Shown piece after piece: positions 30,610-38,318 of a stretch of 38,318 bases of DNA; within the stretch, counting starts at the first letter, position 1, and each line of letters starts with the position of its first letter. Below the pieces are notes generated by a model that saw only the letters and a program-made list of their open reading frames with translations, was not told where the DNA came from and searched no databases. The translations under genes and the position numbers were made by a program. This DNA is from Prorocentrum cordatum (taxonomy: Eukaryota; Sar; Dinophyceae; Prorocentrales; Prorocentraceae), in assembly GCA_963575745.1 (NCBI GenBank), contig CAUYUJ010000204.1:78575-116892 (forward strand), written 5' to 3'.

Positions 30610-31165
30610 ATGGAAGACGAGGTGGCCTTGTTCGCGGGTGCGACATTTCTGTCTGCTTCCACGCCTGCAGCCTTCCTCCCCAGTGGTGGGGGTGGTTTGC
30701 TCTCTCCAAATCGCGCAGGTCGTTTGGGCCCGACGGCGGTGCAGAAAGGGTTCGGGTGCGTGACGGTGATCCCGATGGGCTGGCTCTCCGCTGTCGGGGT
30801 GGCCCAGCGCGTGATGACCTACAGATCTCTGCCGATGGCCTGGCGAGGTGCGCCCAGCTGGATGCGAGCCAGGGGTCGAGACGCGACGCGCCGTTCCCCG
30901 CGTGGAAGGCAGCCTGGCCAGCTTTGGTGTTGGAGCAAGTGCGTGGATGAATCCGAGTAGACAGTCTACTGAGGCCGTCGATGTCGCTGCGTATCCGACC
31001 GCCGGGAGGTCTTGAGGGGCGCGCTGGCGTCGGTGCAGGCGCCCATGTCGGTCCAGAAGGGCGTGGTTTGGTCACCTTTCGCACTTCGGAGGGGGGTCGA
31101 GGTGGGCGGCCCGGCGGGGGGCCCCCGCCCATCGGGCGTCTGCTGGGGCATGTGGGTCTGGCGGC
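30610..31165 (+). pseudogene. Reverse transcriptase core of the DIRS-like element (decayed)
   Basis: The frame from 30610 reads QKGFGCVTVIPMGWLSAVGV followed by AQRVMTYR, with IPMGW at 30769-30783. This matches the strand and turn that follow the palm in DIRS-type RTs (v.PMGw..a...Q). The FxD and YxDD motifs that should flank it are not readable: upstream is the minus-strand remnant and downstream the frame ends at a stop (30958). A second frame gives DAPFPAWKAAWPALVLEQV at the position of the YLDDF region but without its Asp pair. Inactive. Identified by this one motif plus its neighbours. Confidence 0.55.
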
Positions 31166-31169
31166 CTGG

Positions 31170-31534
31170 CCTGGCTACTCGTCCAGGCTGACGTGTCTCT
31201 CGTGGGGGTGCAGTCCGTATGCGGGCTCTGGGTGTCCAACCTCACGTTGCGGCGGCAGGCCCACCAGCTGCCTCGATGAGGCGCGGCGTTGCGGCGCTTG
31301 CCTTCGCGGAGGGCGGCGCTGGGCATGCGCGAGTACGACGAGTTTGTCACGTGCGTGATGGTCGCCCCCGTGCTGGCCAGCGACGCGCGCGGTCCGCTGG
31401 ACTGCCGCCCTATCGCTTCCGATGCATCGGGGCGGGGGGGCGGCGCGTCCGTCGGAACTCACCTCGCGGAGGGCGGGGTGCAGGCAGCGCTGCTGTGTTC
31501 ATCGGTGCCCGAGGCGCTGCGCGACCAGGGGGGC
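31170..31534 (+). pseudogene. RT C-terminus and RNase H-like start of the DIRS-like element
   Basis: One frame with a single in-frame stop near 31280: VQADVSLVGVQSVCGLWVSN, then LTLRRQAHQLPR, stop, GAALRRLPS and REYDEFVTCVMVAPVLASDA, then PIASDASGRGGGASVG with the Asp of DAS at 31421-31423. L-Q-x-v-x-G-x-W and R-R-p are the usual link from RT to the RNase H-like fold of DIRS elements, and DAS..GGGA is its first catalytic strand. The same frame runs on into the methyltransferase. Confidence 0.65.
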
Positions 31535-31602
31535 GACGCCGCCGAGTTCTGCGGGGGCGTCCGCGGGCCCAGGATGAGTTTGGACCCCCTCGGCGCGCAA
31601 GT

Positions 31603-31644
<42 letters not shown>

Positions 31645-32370
31645 CAGGCTGCGCAGAGACCAGCAAGGGTAGTTCAGGGTCGCTTCCCACGACGTCCCCG
31701 TTATCGACATTTGCGAGAACGTGGCCTCGTGGAGTTTGCAGGGCGCAGTGGTGATGTCTGAGGCCCGGGTCCGCCAGCCGCTGTGCATCGACTCCGTGGG
31801 GGTCTCGGAGTTTTCGCAACCTCGGCAGTGCTGGCCGAACTTCGCGATCGTGGAGACGGATGGCGTCCAAGTCACCGCGGGCGACGTCGTTGAACTCGTC
31901 GAGCTGGTGGCTCCGCCGGAGCCGAAGGAAATGCAGCTCGACGAAGGCCGATCGCGGGCAGCGCCGCCAGAACAGCCCCTGCCGACAATTCCTCGGGCGA
32001 CCCCTCGCATGCTGCCAGGGCGTGGCCCATGAGGCGCCGAAGGGTGCGATGCCATCGCTCTCGAGCACTAGTCGAAAGATTGGCACAGGGTTCCCCCGTA
32101 GCAGTTCTTGCCGCAGTACCGCGTCGAGGTGACCGCCGAGGGCGATGAGGCGTACTGCGTGGAGCCAGGGACTTGGGCTCTCAGCTCGTGCCCAGTGGTG
32201 GCGCCAGCCGGGCGTGATCTGCTGATGGGCTACTTGCCAGGCTACGCGCTCGGCGGTGAGCGGGGGCTGAACAAGCTCCCTCCCCTGGATTCGCGTGAGC
32301 TCGAGGCTGGGCGGTGCCCGCGGCTTGGCAGCGAATTCCACGCTGCGGTCGTGTCGCGGTTGGTGGGTCT
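31535..32370 (+). pseudogene. C5-cytosine DNA methyltransferase domain (broken)
   Basis: Same frame as the RNase H-like part up to 32032, then a second frame to 32370. Motif I: EFCGGVRGPRMSLDPLGAQV at 31544-31603, compare F.G.GGlR.aLd.lGa. Motif VI: ENV at 31715-31723 in IDICENVASW, followed by VMSEARVRQPLCIDS and SQPRQCWPNF, the R-P-R-x-Y-W position. Motif IX-like RDLLMGYLPGYALGG near 32215-32255 and motif X LGSEFHAAVVSRLVG at 32324-32368, compare lGNSfh..vva.L. The ENV...IDS...PR.YW spacing resembles DNMT3-type enzymes. The expected PC motif IV is absent: motif I runs straight into a (GT)n tract. A TAG at 31670 and a frameshift at 32032 also inactivate it. Such enzymes methylate cytosine at C5 using SAM. 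Confidence 0.8.
31608..31643. repeat. (GT)18 microsatellite inside the methyltransferase
   Basis: Eighteen GT units between motif I and motif VI of the methyltransferase. The reading frame before and after it is the same. Confidence 0.98.
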
Positions 32371-33041
32371 GGGGGCCCACGGCGCTGCCCCCCTGGAGCA
32401 GGCGCCGACTCCCGAGGCCGTCCAGCGCGTCTTCTATGAGTGCGCGGTGAAGCGGAAGGCCTTTCAGCTGGACCAGCAGAGGCTCGACCGCGATCTCATG
32501 GCGAAGCAGAGGTTCGGGGCGCTAGCCCAGCGCCCTTCTGAGCGCAGCTTTGATGCGCTCATGGGCATCATGATGCTGGGGCTGTTCCGCCGTGCGGACA
32601 GTCGGGGGAGAGACGCTCGTCATGCCTCCGGGCTGCCCTGCCGTTGCAAAACCTGGTCGAGGGTCAGCGTGGATCAGAGGCGTTGGCTGTGGCACTACGT
32701 GGTGGTCATGAAGTTCCATTGGTCCCGGCGCTGGAGCTGCAGGTGCTGCGCAGCGCCTTTCGGTGTAATGCTCTGCCTCGAGGCCCTCGGCTCGAGGGCG
32801 TGCATGTTCGCGGATTTCCCGGGTGGCCGTCGCCGTCGCTGCGAAAGGCCCCCCTTTCGTCGAAGCGCCTTAACGCCGCTTTGTGCCGCCTCGGCGCGCT
32901 CTGCCTCGGTGCCTTCAGCGCCCCGCTCTCCGTGCGCACTGTGCGGCGAATGACCTCGCCGACGCTCCGTGCCGCGCGCCATGGGCCCCGAGAGGATGAG
33001 GGCCGTCGGCGCCGCGGGCGCATCGCAAGGCAGCGAGGGCA
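32371..33041 (+). pseudogene. Linker and second RNase H-like stretch of the DIRS-like element
   Basis: The frame from the methyltransferase continues to about 32530 as a helical linker (EAVQRVFYECAVKRKAFQLD). After a shift, one frame gives DQRRWLWHYVVVMKFHWS, and then the frame of 32644-33072 gives ALELQVLRSAFR, VHVRGFPGWPS, LRKAPLSSKRLNAALCRLGA and LSVRTVRRMTSPTLRAA. This follows the pattern INVLEl.al..alrwR, vD.qv, KGRSSS..LN..Lrr..AL and yv.T..NPAD..SR that ends DIRS-type RNase H folds. The D, KGR and NPAD positions are damaged. So the RNase H fold seems split around the methyltransferase, or duplicated. Confidence 0.5.
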
Positions 33042-33850
33042 GTGCTGGGCAGACTGGGCGACGCTGTTCTAGCCGAGGGAGTGCTGAAGGAGTGCCCCGA
33101 ATTTGCGCGCCGCTTCTTCCCGTGGGCGTTCAGACGCCCCGAGCCGCCCTGCAACGTTGATCTCGGCAGGCTGGACCAGCTGTGCTCCGAGAGCGACGAT
33201 GATTTGCGGGGTGATGGCGAGCCGGAAGGTTGGGCTGCCTGCGCTCTCGCAGCCGCCCGGTATTTTCCCCCAAGCGCGAGGCGTCCTTTGCCGTCGGCGC
33301 GACGCTTTAAGTCGGCTGCTGGCAAGCTGGAGTTGCCCGAGCGAGCATCGCCAATCACGCCGGGTGCGGCGTTGGCGCTCGCGGGGGTGATTGTTCAAGT
33401 GGGGCGCCCGCGATCGGCGGTCGCCGTGGCCGCGGGCTCTCACTGCGTGCAGGTCTTCGCGATCCGCGAGCGCGACATCGCAATTGCGAGGACAGGTAAA
33501 AGTTCCGTTGCCAATCACCAGCACACCAGCAGCGGTCAGAGGCTGAATCAACATGATATGGTTAGCTTTGACGACGCGAACTCGGTGGGTTGGCTCTCCA
33601 AGACCCTCCAGGGGTTCCTGCCAGAAGATTGGTTGGTGGCGCAGGTCCTCTCAGTCCTTCTGCAGCCTCTTCTATAGGTCTCTGCGGGTTCTTCAGCTTT
33701 CGTCGTTTGGGTTCAAGCCGTGCAGTCTGTTGAGAGGAGGGGCCACTCACCATTGCCGTTTTCTGGCTGATATCACCCCGGCAGTCCTCCTGGGGCGATG
33801 GGCCAACATCAAGACGGCCCGAAATTGTATCGCCGATGCTTTCTGGTGAA
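33042..33850 (+). pseudogene. Tyrosine recombinase of the DIRS-like element (decayed)
   Basis: Frame one (33042-33677) gives an alpha-helical core-binding region: FPWAFRRPEPPCNVDLGRLD, AARYFPPSARRPLPSARRFK, then SPITPGAALALAGVIVQVGR and SHCVQVFAIRERDIA, which matches the strand that holds the first catalytic Arg (HCYLR.gEl..LR..D). Frame two (to 33847) gives FKPCSLLRGGATHHCRF and LLGRWANIKTARNCI, the C-terminal box of tyrosine recombinases (pHSLRRGGAT, GRW, tAR.YI). Against that pattern the box His is Cys, its Arg is Leu and the nucleophile Tyr is Cys, and the first Arg is not visible. It is therefore inactive. The family assignment is supported by the order of these motifs. Confidence 0.72.
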
Positions 33851-34079
33851 TTGTCAGGAGTACGAGTTCTTCAGCAAACGGCTGGAAGCCACCAGAATAT
33901 TCAAGGCACTTGCGGCAACAGCGGATCGTTCACCATCCTAGGGAAGTGTGGGGTCTGTGTTTTCGCTGTTCCTGAGGTGTGTCTTGACTGGGGCGTCTTC
34001 AGTTTTTTTCTTGGGCATGTGCTTCATCGTGAGGGGCGTCCTAGTTGGCGTCCAGTTGAGGAGCATGCGGCTCGTTAGC
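33851..34079. other. Unassigned DNA after the recombinase
   Basis: No gene recognised. Probably 3' trailing sequence of the DIRS-like element or flank. Confidence 0.35.
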
Positions 34080-34600
34080 CAGGCAGAGAAGGGAACGCTG
34101 CAGCGTGTCACTGGCGTCTCAGAGAAGTGCCGCGTTTACCCGGAGGGTCAGTGGACCCCGATGGCGCCCAAATCTCGCCGCAGGCGAGGACGTCCGCGCA
34201 TCCCGTGCGACCCAGTGATCGCGGCCCGACGGGCACGGCCGACCTGGGGTGCACTAGCTGGTAGCCTATCTACATTGGAAGATGTGTGTAAACATAGCCT
34301 CCGAGGTATGAGTGAGGCGCAACCGATCTTGTTAGGAATATGTGTGTAAACATTTCCTGTGAGGTATGACGTAGGCGCAACAGTGAATGCGAGGTTGTAT
34401 CCGACCTCAGTGGTTGGGTGCGTGAGCCTGGCGGCCACCGCGCGCGCATTACGCTTTGGCGCGCGTCTGTCGAGAAAACGGCCGCCGTCATGAATGCGTA
34501 GGTCAGCGTGCGGAAGTATGGCGGGAACACAACGATGAGCGCGACGGCTTCTCCGTAGCTGTTGGGGCCCAGTAGCCGGGCCCTGGAATGCCTCCGAAGC
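34080..34600 (+). repeat. 600-bp tandem duplication, unit 1
   Basis: Shares with unit 2 the words TGGCGCCCA, CGCAGGCGAGGA, CCAGTGATCGCGGC, GTAGGCGCAA, CCTCAGTGGTTGGG, GCGCGTCTGTCGA and AAAACGG. The CCAGTGATCGCGGC block starts at 34212 here and 34812 in unit 2, exactly 600 bp apart. Inside this unit a roughly 60-bp block (ATGTGTGTAAACAT to GGCGCAAC) is itself duplicated (34280-34323 and 34338-34382). The right end carries the copy of the 80-bp repeat that also lies at 27410-27490. Confidence 0.85.
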
Positions 34601-34639
34601 CATGTCGCTGTCGACTTGGCCTTGAGACATGTGGCTCGA

Positions 34640-35050
34640 CAGTGTCCCGTCTCGTTGCTGGGGAACTCAGACGTGCCCCGCTCGCGGAGAGAGTGTGTCC
34701 CTGGTTTCTCAGAGACTGGCCCTGGAGGGCCGCTCTGGCCCAGAGGCGTTGTGGACCGCAGTGGCGCCCATCCCTCGTCGCAGGCGAGGATGCCCGTGTA
34801 TCCCTCGCGATCCAGTGATCGCGGCTTGACTGGGCACGGCAGATCTTGTGCGCGGTAGGTCATAGTCTAGCTACTTCGCAATGTGTGTGTGTGTGTGTCT
34901 TTGTGTGTATATAGAGCTTCTGACGTATGAAGTAGGCGCAATTCCGACCTTGAGGATGTAGCCGGCCTCAGTGGTTGGGAACGTGATTCTGGTACCCAAC
35001 GCACGCGCATGACGCTCTTGTGCGCGTCTGTCGATAAAACGGGCCGCTGG
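34640..35050 (+). repeat. 600-bp tandem duplication, unit 2
   Basis: Second copy of the unit at 34080-34600. The ATGTGTGTAAACAT segment is replaced by a (GT)n run near 34880-34910. It ends at TGTCGATAAAACGGGCCGC, where a GAT microsatellite begins. Confidence 0.85.
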
Positions 35051-35059
35051 GATGATGCT

Positions 35060-35126
35060 GATGGTGATGATAATTCGGATGTTGACGATATGATGACAAT
35101 GATTGTAATGATGATGGTGGTGGTAG

Positions 35127-35188
<62 letters not shown>

Positions 35189-35306
35189 TTGCTGGTGGTA
35201 GTGATGACGATGTTGCTGCCATACTGGTGGTGGTGATGGCCATGATGGGCTTGATGATGGGTATGAATCCTGTTCCCTACTTGCCACGCTCTCATTGTTA
35301 TATACA

Positions 35307-35345
<39 letters not shown>
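35060..35345. repeat. (GAT)n and (TA)n microsatellites
   Basis: GATGATGATG from 35125 to 35190 with GGTGGT and GACGAT variants on both sides (35060-35245), then mixed DNA, then (TA)16 at 35312-35344. Confidence 0.95.
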
Positions 35346-35347
<2 letters not shown>

Positions 35348-35648
35348 CATGTCAGCATTCTTGAGTTTGGGTCTCTTGTTGTTCGCTTGATTATTTTGCC
35401 TCCTCCCCTCCTAACCTCCCTTCTCTTTCATATTTCCCCGTGCTTTAGGTCATTCATCTTCATATCCGCACCAACAGGCATTCATTTAGACTCACACTCC
35501 GACTCGCCCATGCCAAGACTCACGTATTGACGGATTCGCTCACACTCAGAAACATGCTCAGGTGCTCATATTCATACATATTTACATTCAGGTACACCAG
35601 TGGCCAGTCATTCATATCTTTGCATACAGAGACCAACTCACTGTTCGT
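35346..35648. other. Unassigned AT-richer DNA
   Basis: CA-rich on this strand (CACTCACA, CATTCATA words). No gene or motif recognised. Confidence 0.4.
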
Positions 35649-35885
35649 CAGACCCCACTGTCGTCGCCATGTCGGTGGCATGGCGCTCGGGCCTACCAAG
35701 TGACACGCGCCAGTGGATGTACCATGGACCAGTTCGCGCCCGCGTTGTCGGGACCTCGGCTAGACGCTTCAATCTGGGGAATCGACTCTTCTCAGTTCAG
35801 AGCCCCACGGTCCTCTCGATGTTGCCGGCATGGCGTATCGGCCTCCTACTCGGGGATGCGCCAGGGGCATATCACGAGCCCCCTC
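35649..35885 (+). repeat. Tandem duplication, two units 149 bp apart
   Basis: 35649-35732 and 35798-35881 align by eye: CAGA.CCCAC.GTC, ATGT.G..GGCATGGCG, CGG.CT.C, CGCCAG.GG and CCA or TATCACGA near the end. Identity is modest (about 70 percent), so the duplication is old. Confidence 0.65.
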
Positions 35886-36828
35886 TCGCTTAGATTGGCG
35901 GGAACCCTTGGGTAACAGTTTTTTTGGGGGGCGGGGGGGGGGGCGTTTCTTTTTCAGCCCAGTGGCTACGCGATGTAGCACGCATAGCATTCGGTCCGCA
36001 TCAGTGCTTCGATGATCCTCTGGCTGTGTGTTAGCCCAATGTGTGTTTACCCCGTTTGGCCTTCGTCGGCCATCGTTGCACCACCTGCGTCGTATTGAAG
36101 GGCTTCGATGGACCAGCACACGTTGGCGCTGACACACGTTCTGAGGGTCATCGAGTCTTACTCATCAGTGGCGCCCGCATTCGAACCATGCCGCCCAAAC
36201 CCGATCCCAGCCACGCAGCCAGGGACAGTGCGGAAGCGTTCGGCCTAGGAATTTTGGCAGGAGTTGGATCGCATGAGCCTGTGGAAGGGACATGGGCCAT
36301 CCTTAGTACAGAAAAGGTCAACTGTTGTCTGCACCCTCCTGTATACCATTTCAGTCTCCCTGGGGCTGCCGTCAATCGTGCGATCGGCCTTTGACAGAGA
36401 AGGGGGCATTTCAGTGTTGGAGCCCACAGGATAATATCGAAGCGTTCAAGTCTGGCGTGTCGGCTGTTTGTTCTTCTCGTCTGGATCAGCGCTGCCGTTT
36501 CCACTTCGCAGGCGAGCTCGACGAGATCGGGGACGGCAACGTCGGGCCGAGAGGGTGCAGATGCGAGGCCAGGCCCCTGCACCAGCAAACGTCCGCAAGT
36601 TCGCAAGAGAGAGCGTGACAGACGTTGTTTAGGCCTCCAGCGTCTCGGAAGAGTCGTGCCGATGGTTTTCCACAATTTTCGGCGCCTTGAGGCCGTGTTC
36701 AGCCCCAGGGACACCAACGAAAACCATCCGGGATTACAGACCGTGGGGCCGAGAGGTCTAGAAGCCCGCGTGGTGGAACCATCAAGACATCCAAGGGCCA
36801 AGGATGGTGACATCGAAATTCGGTCATA
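35886..36828. other. Unassigned DNA
   Basis: Contains a G-rich run at 35924-35943. A 298-codon minus frame (36148-37044) crosses this interval but includes HTHTHT runs from GT microsatellites and no domain, so I do not call it. Confidence 0.4.
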
Positions 36829-36989
36829 TGTGTGTGTGTGTGTGTGATGCTTCAAGCCCTGTCCGTCTCCTTCCCCTCCCTTGCATGCTGGGCAATTCGT
36901 TTCTCGGTGTCCCCGTTTAGCTCTATCGCCGGTGCAGTCATTCTGCCTCGCCGCCGACGGAAGGAAAAGCGTTTGCGTGTGTGTGTGTG
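36829..36989. repeat. Two short (GT)n tracts
   Basis: (GT)9 at 36829-36846 and (GT)7 at 36976-36989, both followed by GATGCTTC. The shared right flank suggests a small duplication. Confidence 0.9.
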
Positions 36990-37091
36990 ATGCTTCTGGC
37001 TTGACGGAACGCGCTGGAGCCATCATGCTGAGCAAGTCGAGCATCGGGCCGCGGCGTCAGGATTCCTTTCCTTCATGGCGAGGGCCTCGAG

Positions 37092-37190
37092 GGAGGAGGA
37101 CGCGGGGGAGGAGGAGGAGGAGGAGGAGGAGGAGGAGGAGGAGGAAGAGAAGGAGGAGGAGGAGGACGAGGAGGAGGTGGAGGAGGCAAA
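37092..37190. repeat. (GAG)n microsatellite
   Basis: GAGGAGGAG with GAAGAG and GACGAG variants. Gives poly-Glu and poly-Ser frames. Confidence 0.95.
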
Positions 37191-37402
37191 GAGACAAGGC
37201 ACCCCAGAGGCAAATGTGGGCTTTTGCTCGTCGTTTGGCCTCGGCGTCGGCGGGCGCGCGCACGCGTGCACGGAGAGGAGATTGCCCGCCTCCGCAAGAG
37301 GAGACGTTTAGGTCTTCGGTGCGGAGGGCCTCAGAGCTGCGCGCAGACAGGGAGACCAGCTTGTGCAAGTCGAAGAAGAAAAAAAGCTATGAACATAAAC
37401 TT

Positions 37403-37516
37403 TTGGCGCTCTGCACGGATTTCTTGGATCCGCGCTGGGCCCCCTCCTGGCGGCGCCTCCGGAGCCGCCCCTGGCGCGCTCTGGCGCAGATCCAAGAAAT
37501 CCGCGCGGAGCGCCAA
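37403..37516. repeat. 33-bp inverted repeat, possible MITE
   Basis: Arms 37403-37435 and 37484-37516 are reverse complements at 30 of 33 positions. All three differences are transitions. The 48-base centre can itself pair (GGCGGC with GCCGCC). It lies 12 bp before the hairpin header of the second 73-bp array. No coding capacity. Confidence 0.85.
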
Positions 37517-37528
37517 CAGATTTATTTT

Positions 37529-37552
37529 ACCTAACAGCGAAGACTGATAGGT
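37529..37552 (+). repeat. Hairpin header of the 73-bp array, copy 2
   Basis: Identical in all 24 bases to 14156-14179, with the same TTTT on the left and TTCTA on the right. About 110 bp of diverged spacer with a shared CAGGGGGGTC word separates it from the array, as in copy 1. Confidence 0.85.
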
Positions 37553-37649
37553 TTCTAGTGGGATCAAAAGAGAGCAGCAGATCACTCCACAGGGGGGTCC
37601 GGGCAGGTGTTGGGAGTTGCCGGGCGGCAGGTGCCGGGCTCGTTTTTCA

Positions 37650-38140
37650 CCAACAGTCACACACTTCGTGCTCTTCGACTTCCCAGAACTCCATTCCCAG
37701 GCCACATTCTGAATACCCGGATGCAACAGTCACACACTTCGTGCTCTTCGAGATCCCAGAACGCCATTCCCGGGCCACATTCCGGATGCAACAGTCACAC
37801 ACTTCGTGCTCTTCGAGTCCCAGAACGCCATTCCCGGGCCACATTTGAAGGGCCGGATGCAACAGTCACACACTTCGTGCTCTTCGAGTTCCCAGAACTC
37901 CATTCCCGGGCCACATTTTGAATGCCCGGAGCCAACTGTAGGCCACTTCGTGCTCTTCGACTTCCCAGAACTCCATTCCCGGGCCACATTTTGAATGCCC
38001 GGAGCCAACTGTAGGCCACTTCGTGCTCTTCGAGTTCCCAGAACTCCATTCCCGGGCCACATTTTGAATGCCCGGAGCCAACTGTAGGCAACTTCGTGCT
38101 CTTCGAGTTCCCAGAACTCCCATTCCTGGGCAACATTTTC
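37650..38140 (+). repeat. 73-bp minisatellite array 2
   Basis: About six to seven units. The right part has exact 73-bp spacing (AATGCCCGG at 37921, 37994 and 38067); units in the left part (CACTTCGTG at 37662, 37735, 37800 and 37871) are 65-73 bp and carry ATGCAACAGTCACA in place of AGCCAACTGTAGGC. CCGGGC and GCCCGG in each unit could pair across 12 bases. Same strand as array 1. Confidence 0.95.
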
Positions 38141-38318
38141 AGCAGGGGCAAGAGCACGACGAGGAGGAGGACGAGCAAGACCAGGAGGACGAGGACGAGC
38201 AGGAGCAGGACGAGGAGCAGGAGGAGCAGGAGAAGAAGGACGAGCAGGAGGAGGAGGAGGACGAGCAGGAGGAGGAGGACAACCAGGAGGAGGAGGACGA
38301 CAGGAAGAGGAGGAGGAG
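38141..38318. repeat. GAGGAGGACGAGCAG-type array at the window edge
   Basis: GAG, GAC and CAG triplets in mixed order up to the last base, so the array continues outside the window. Confidence 0.9.

Larger units (their letters stand above)
27475..33850 (+). mobile_element. Decayed DIRS-like (tyrosine-recombinase) retroelement with C5 methyltransferase
   Basis: Plus-strand remnants run gag-like, RT, RNase H-like, C5-cytosine DNA methyltransferase, second RNase H-like stretch and tyrosine recombinase, over 6.4 kb. DIRS elements integrate circular DNA with a tyrosine recombinase instead of an integrase. Classical DIRS elements may carry an adenine-type methyltransferase; here the motifs are those of a C5 enzyme, which has been reported in dinoflagellate retrotransposons. 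Frames change several times and stops interrupt even the best domain. Ends are not fixed; candidate flanking repeats lie at 27410-27490 and 34503-34582. A minus-strand insertion appears to sit at 29735-30560. Confidence 0.78.

Noticed and set aside
36180-36200. tRNA B-box-like GGTTCGAATGC on the minus strand
   Set aside because: The flanking bases do not form a T-arm stem and no A box or acceptor stem is found.
36148-37044. Minus-strand frame of 298 codons
   Set aside because: Includes HTHTHT from GT microsatellites and no recognisable domain.

Overview
The window looks like nuclear DNA of a dinoflagellate. This rests on domain content, not on a database match. Two large retroelements carry domain combinations I associate with dinoflagellate multicopy proteins, and much of the rest is GC-rich DNA packed with micro- and minisatellites and dispersed repeats. 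I found no intact host gene, no tRNA or rRNA gene and no CRISPR array. Most long open frames in the window are either periodic repeats or shadows. I cannot name the species.

Layout. 1-1140: unassigned sequence and a (TCC)n tract. 1140-9110: a decayed LINE (non-LTR retrotransposon) on the + strand. Read across frameshifts it gives, in order, a RanBP2-type zinc-finger ORF1 with coiled coil, an RNase H-like domain, an AP-type endonuclease (EEP), a reverse transcriptase (FVDV and YADD motifs visible), a C2H2-like finger, and a C-terminal domain resembling a DNA cytosine methyltransferase (PCETFS and EHP motifs). 9110-17640: satellites and dispersed repeats, including a 12-bp minisatellite (970 bp), a 1.35-kb hexamer satellite and a 73-bp array with a conserved hairpin header. 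17640-20155: a foldback element and an inverted pair of 113-bp repeats. 20155-27490: more satellites, a 361-bp repeat present in three copies and C/T-rich DNA.

About 27475-33850 is a second decayed retroelement on the + strand, of DIRS-like (tyrosine-recombinase) type. It reads gag-like protein, reverse transcriptase (IPMGW), an RNase H-like DAS..GGGA motif, a C5-cytosine DNA methyltransferase (motifs I, VI, IX and X recognisable), a second RNase H-like stretch and a tyrosine recombinase. Coding-like sequence on the opposite strand sits inside it at 29735-30560. 34080-35050 is a roughly 600-bp tandem duplication. The right end (35050-38318) has microsatellites, a 33-bp inverted repeat, and a second 73-bp array with the same hairpin header as the one 23 kb away.

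How the parts relate: nothing here looks like a working operon or pathway. The main message is that two unrelated retroelements in one 38-kb window each seem to have carried a methyltransferase-like domain. Retrotransposon-encoded C5 methyltransferases have been reported from dinoflagellates, so the DIRS-like case has precedent. I do not know of a description of the LINE case or of its RNase H placed upstream of the endonuclease. Both elements are broken by frameshifts and stops and should be read as fossils.
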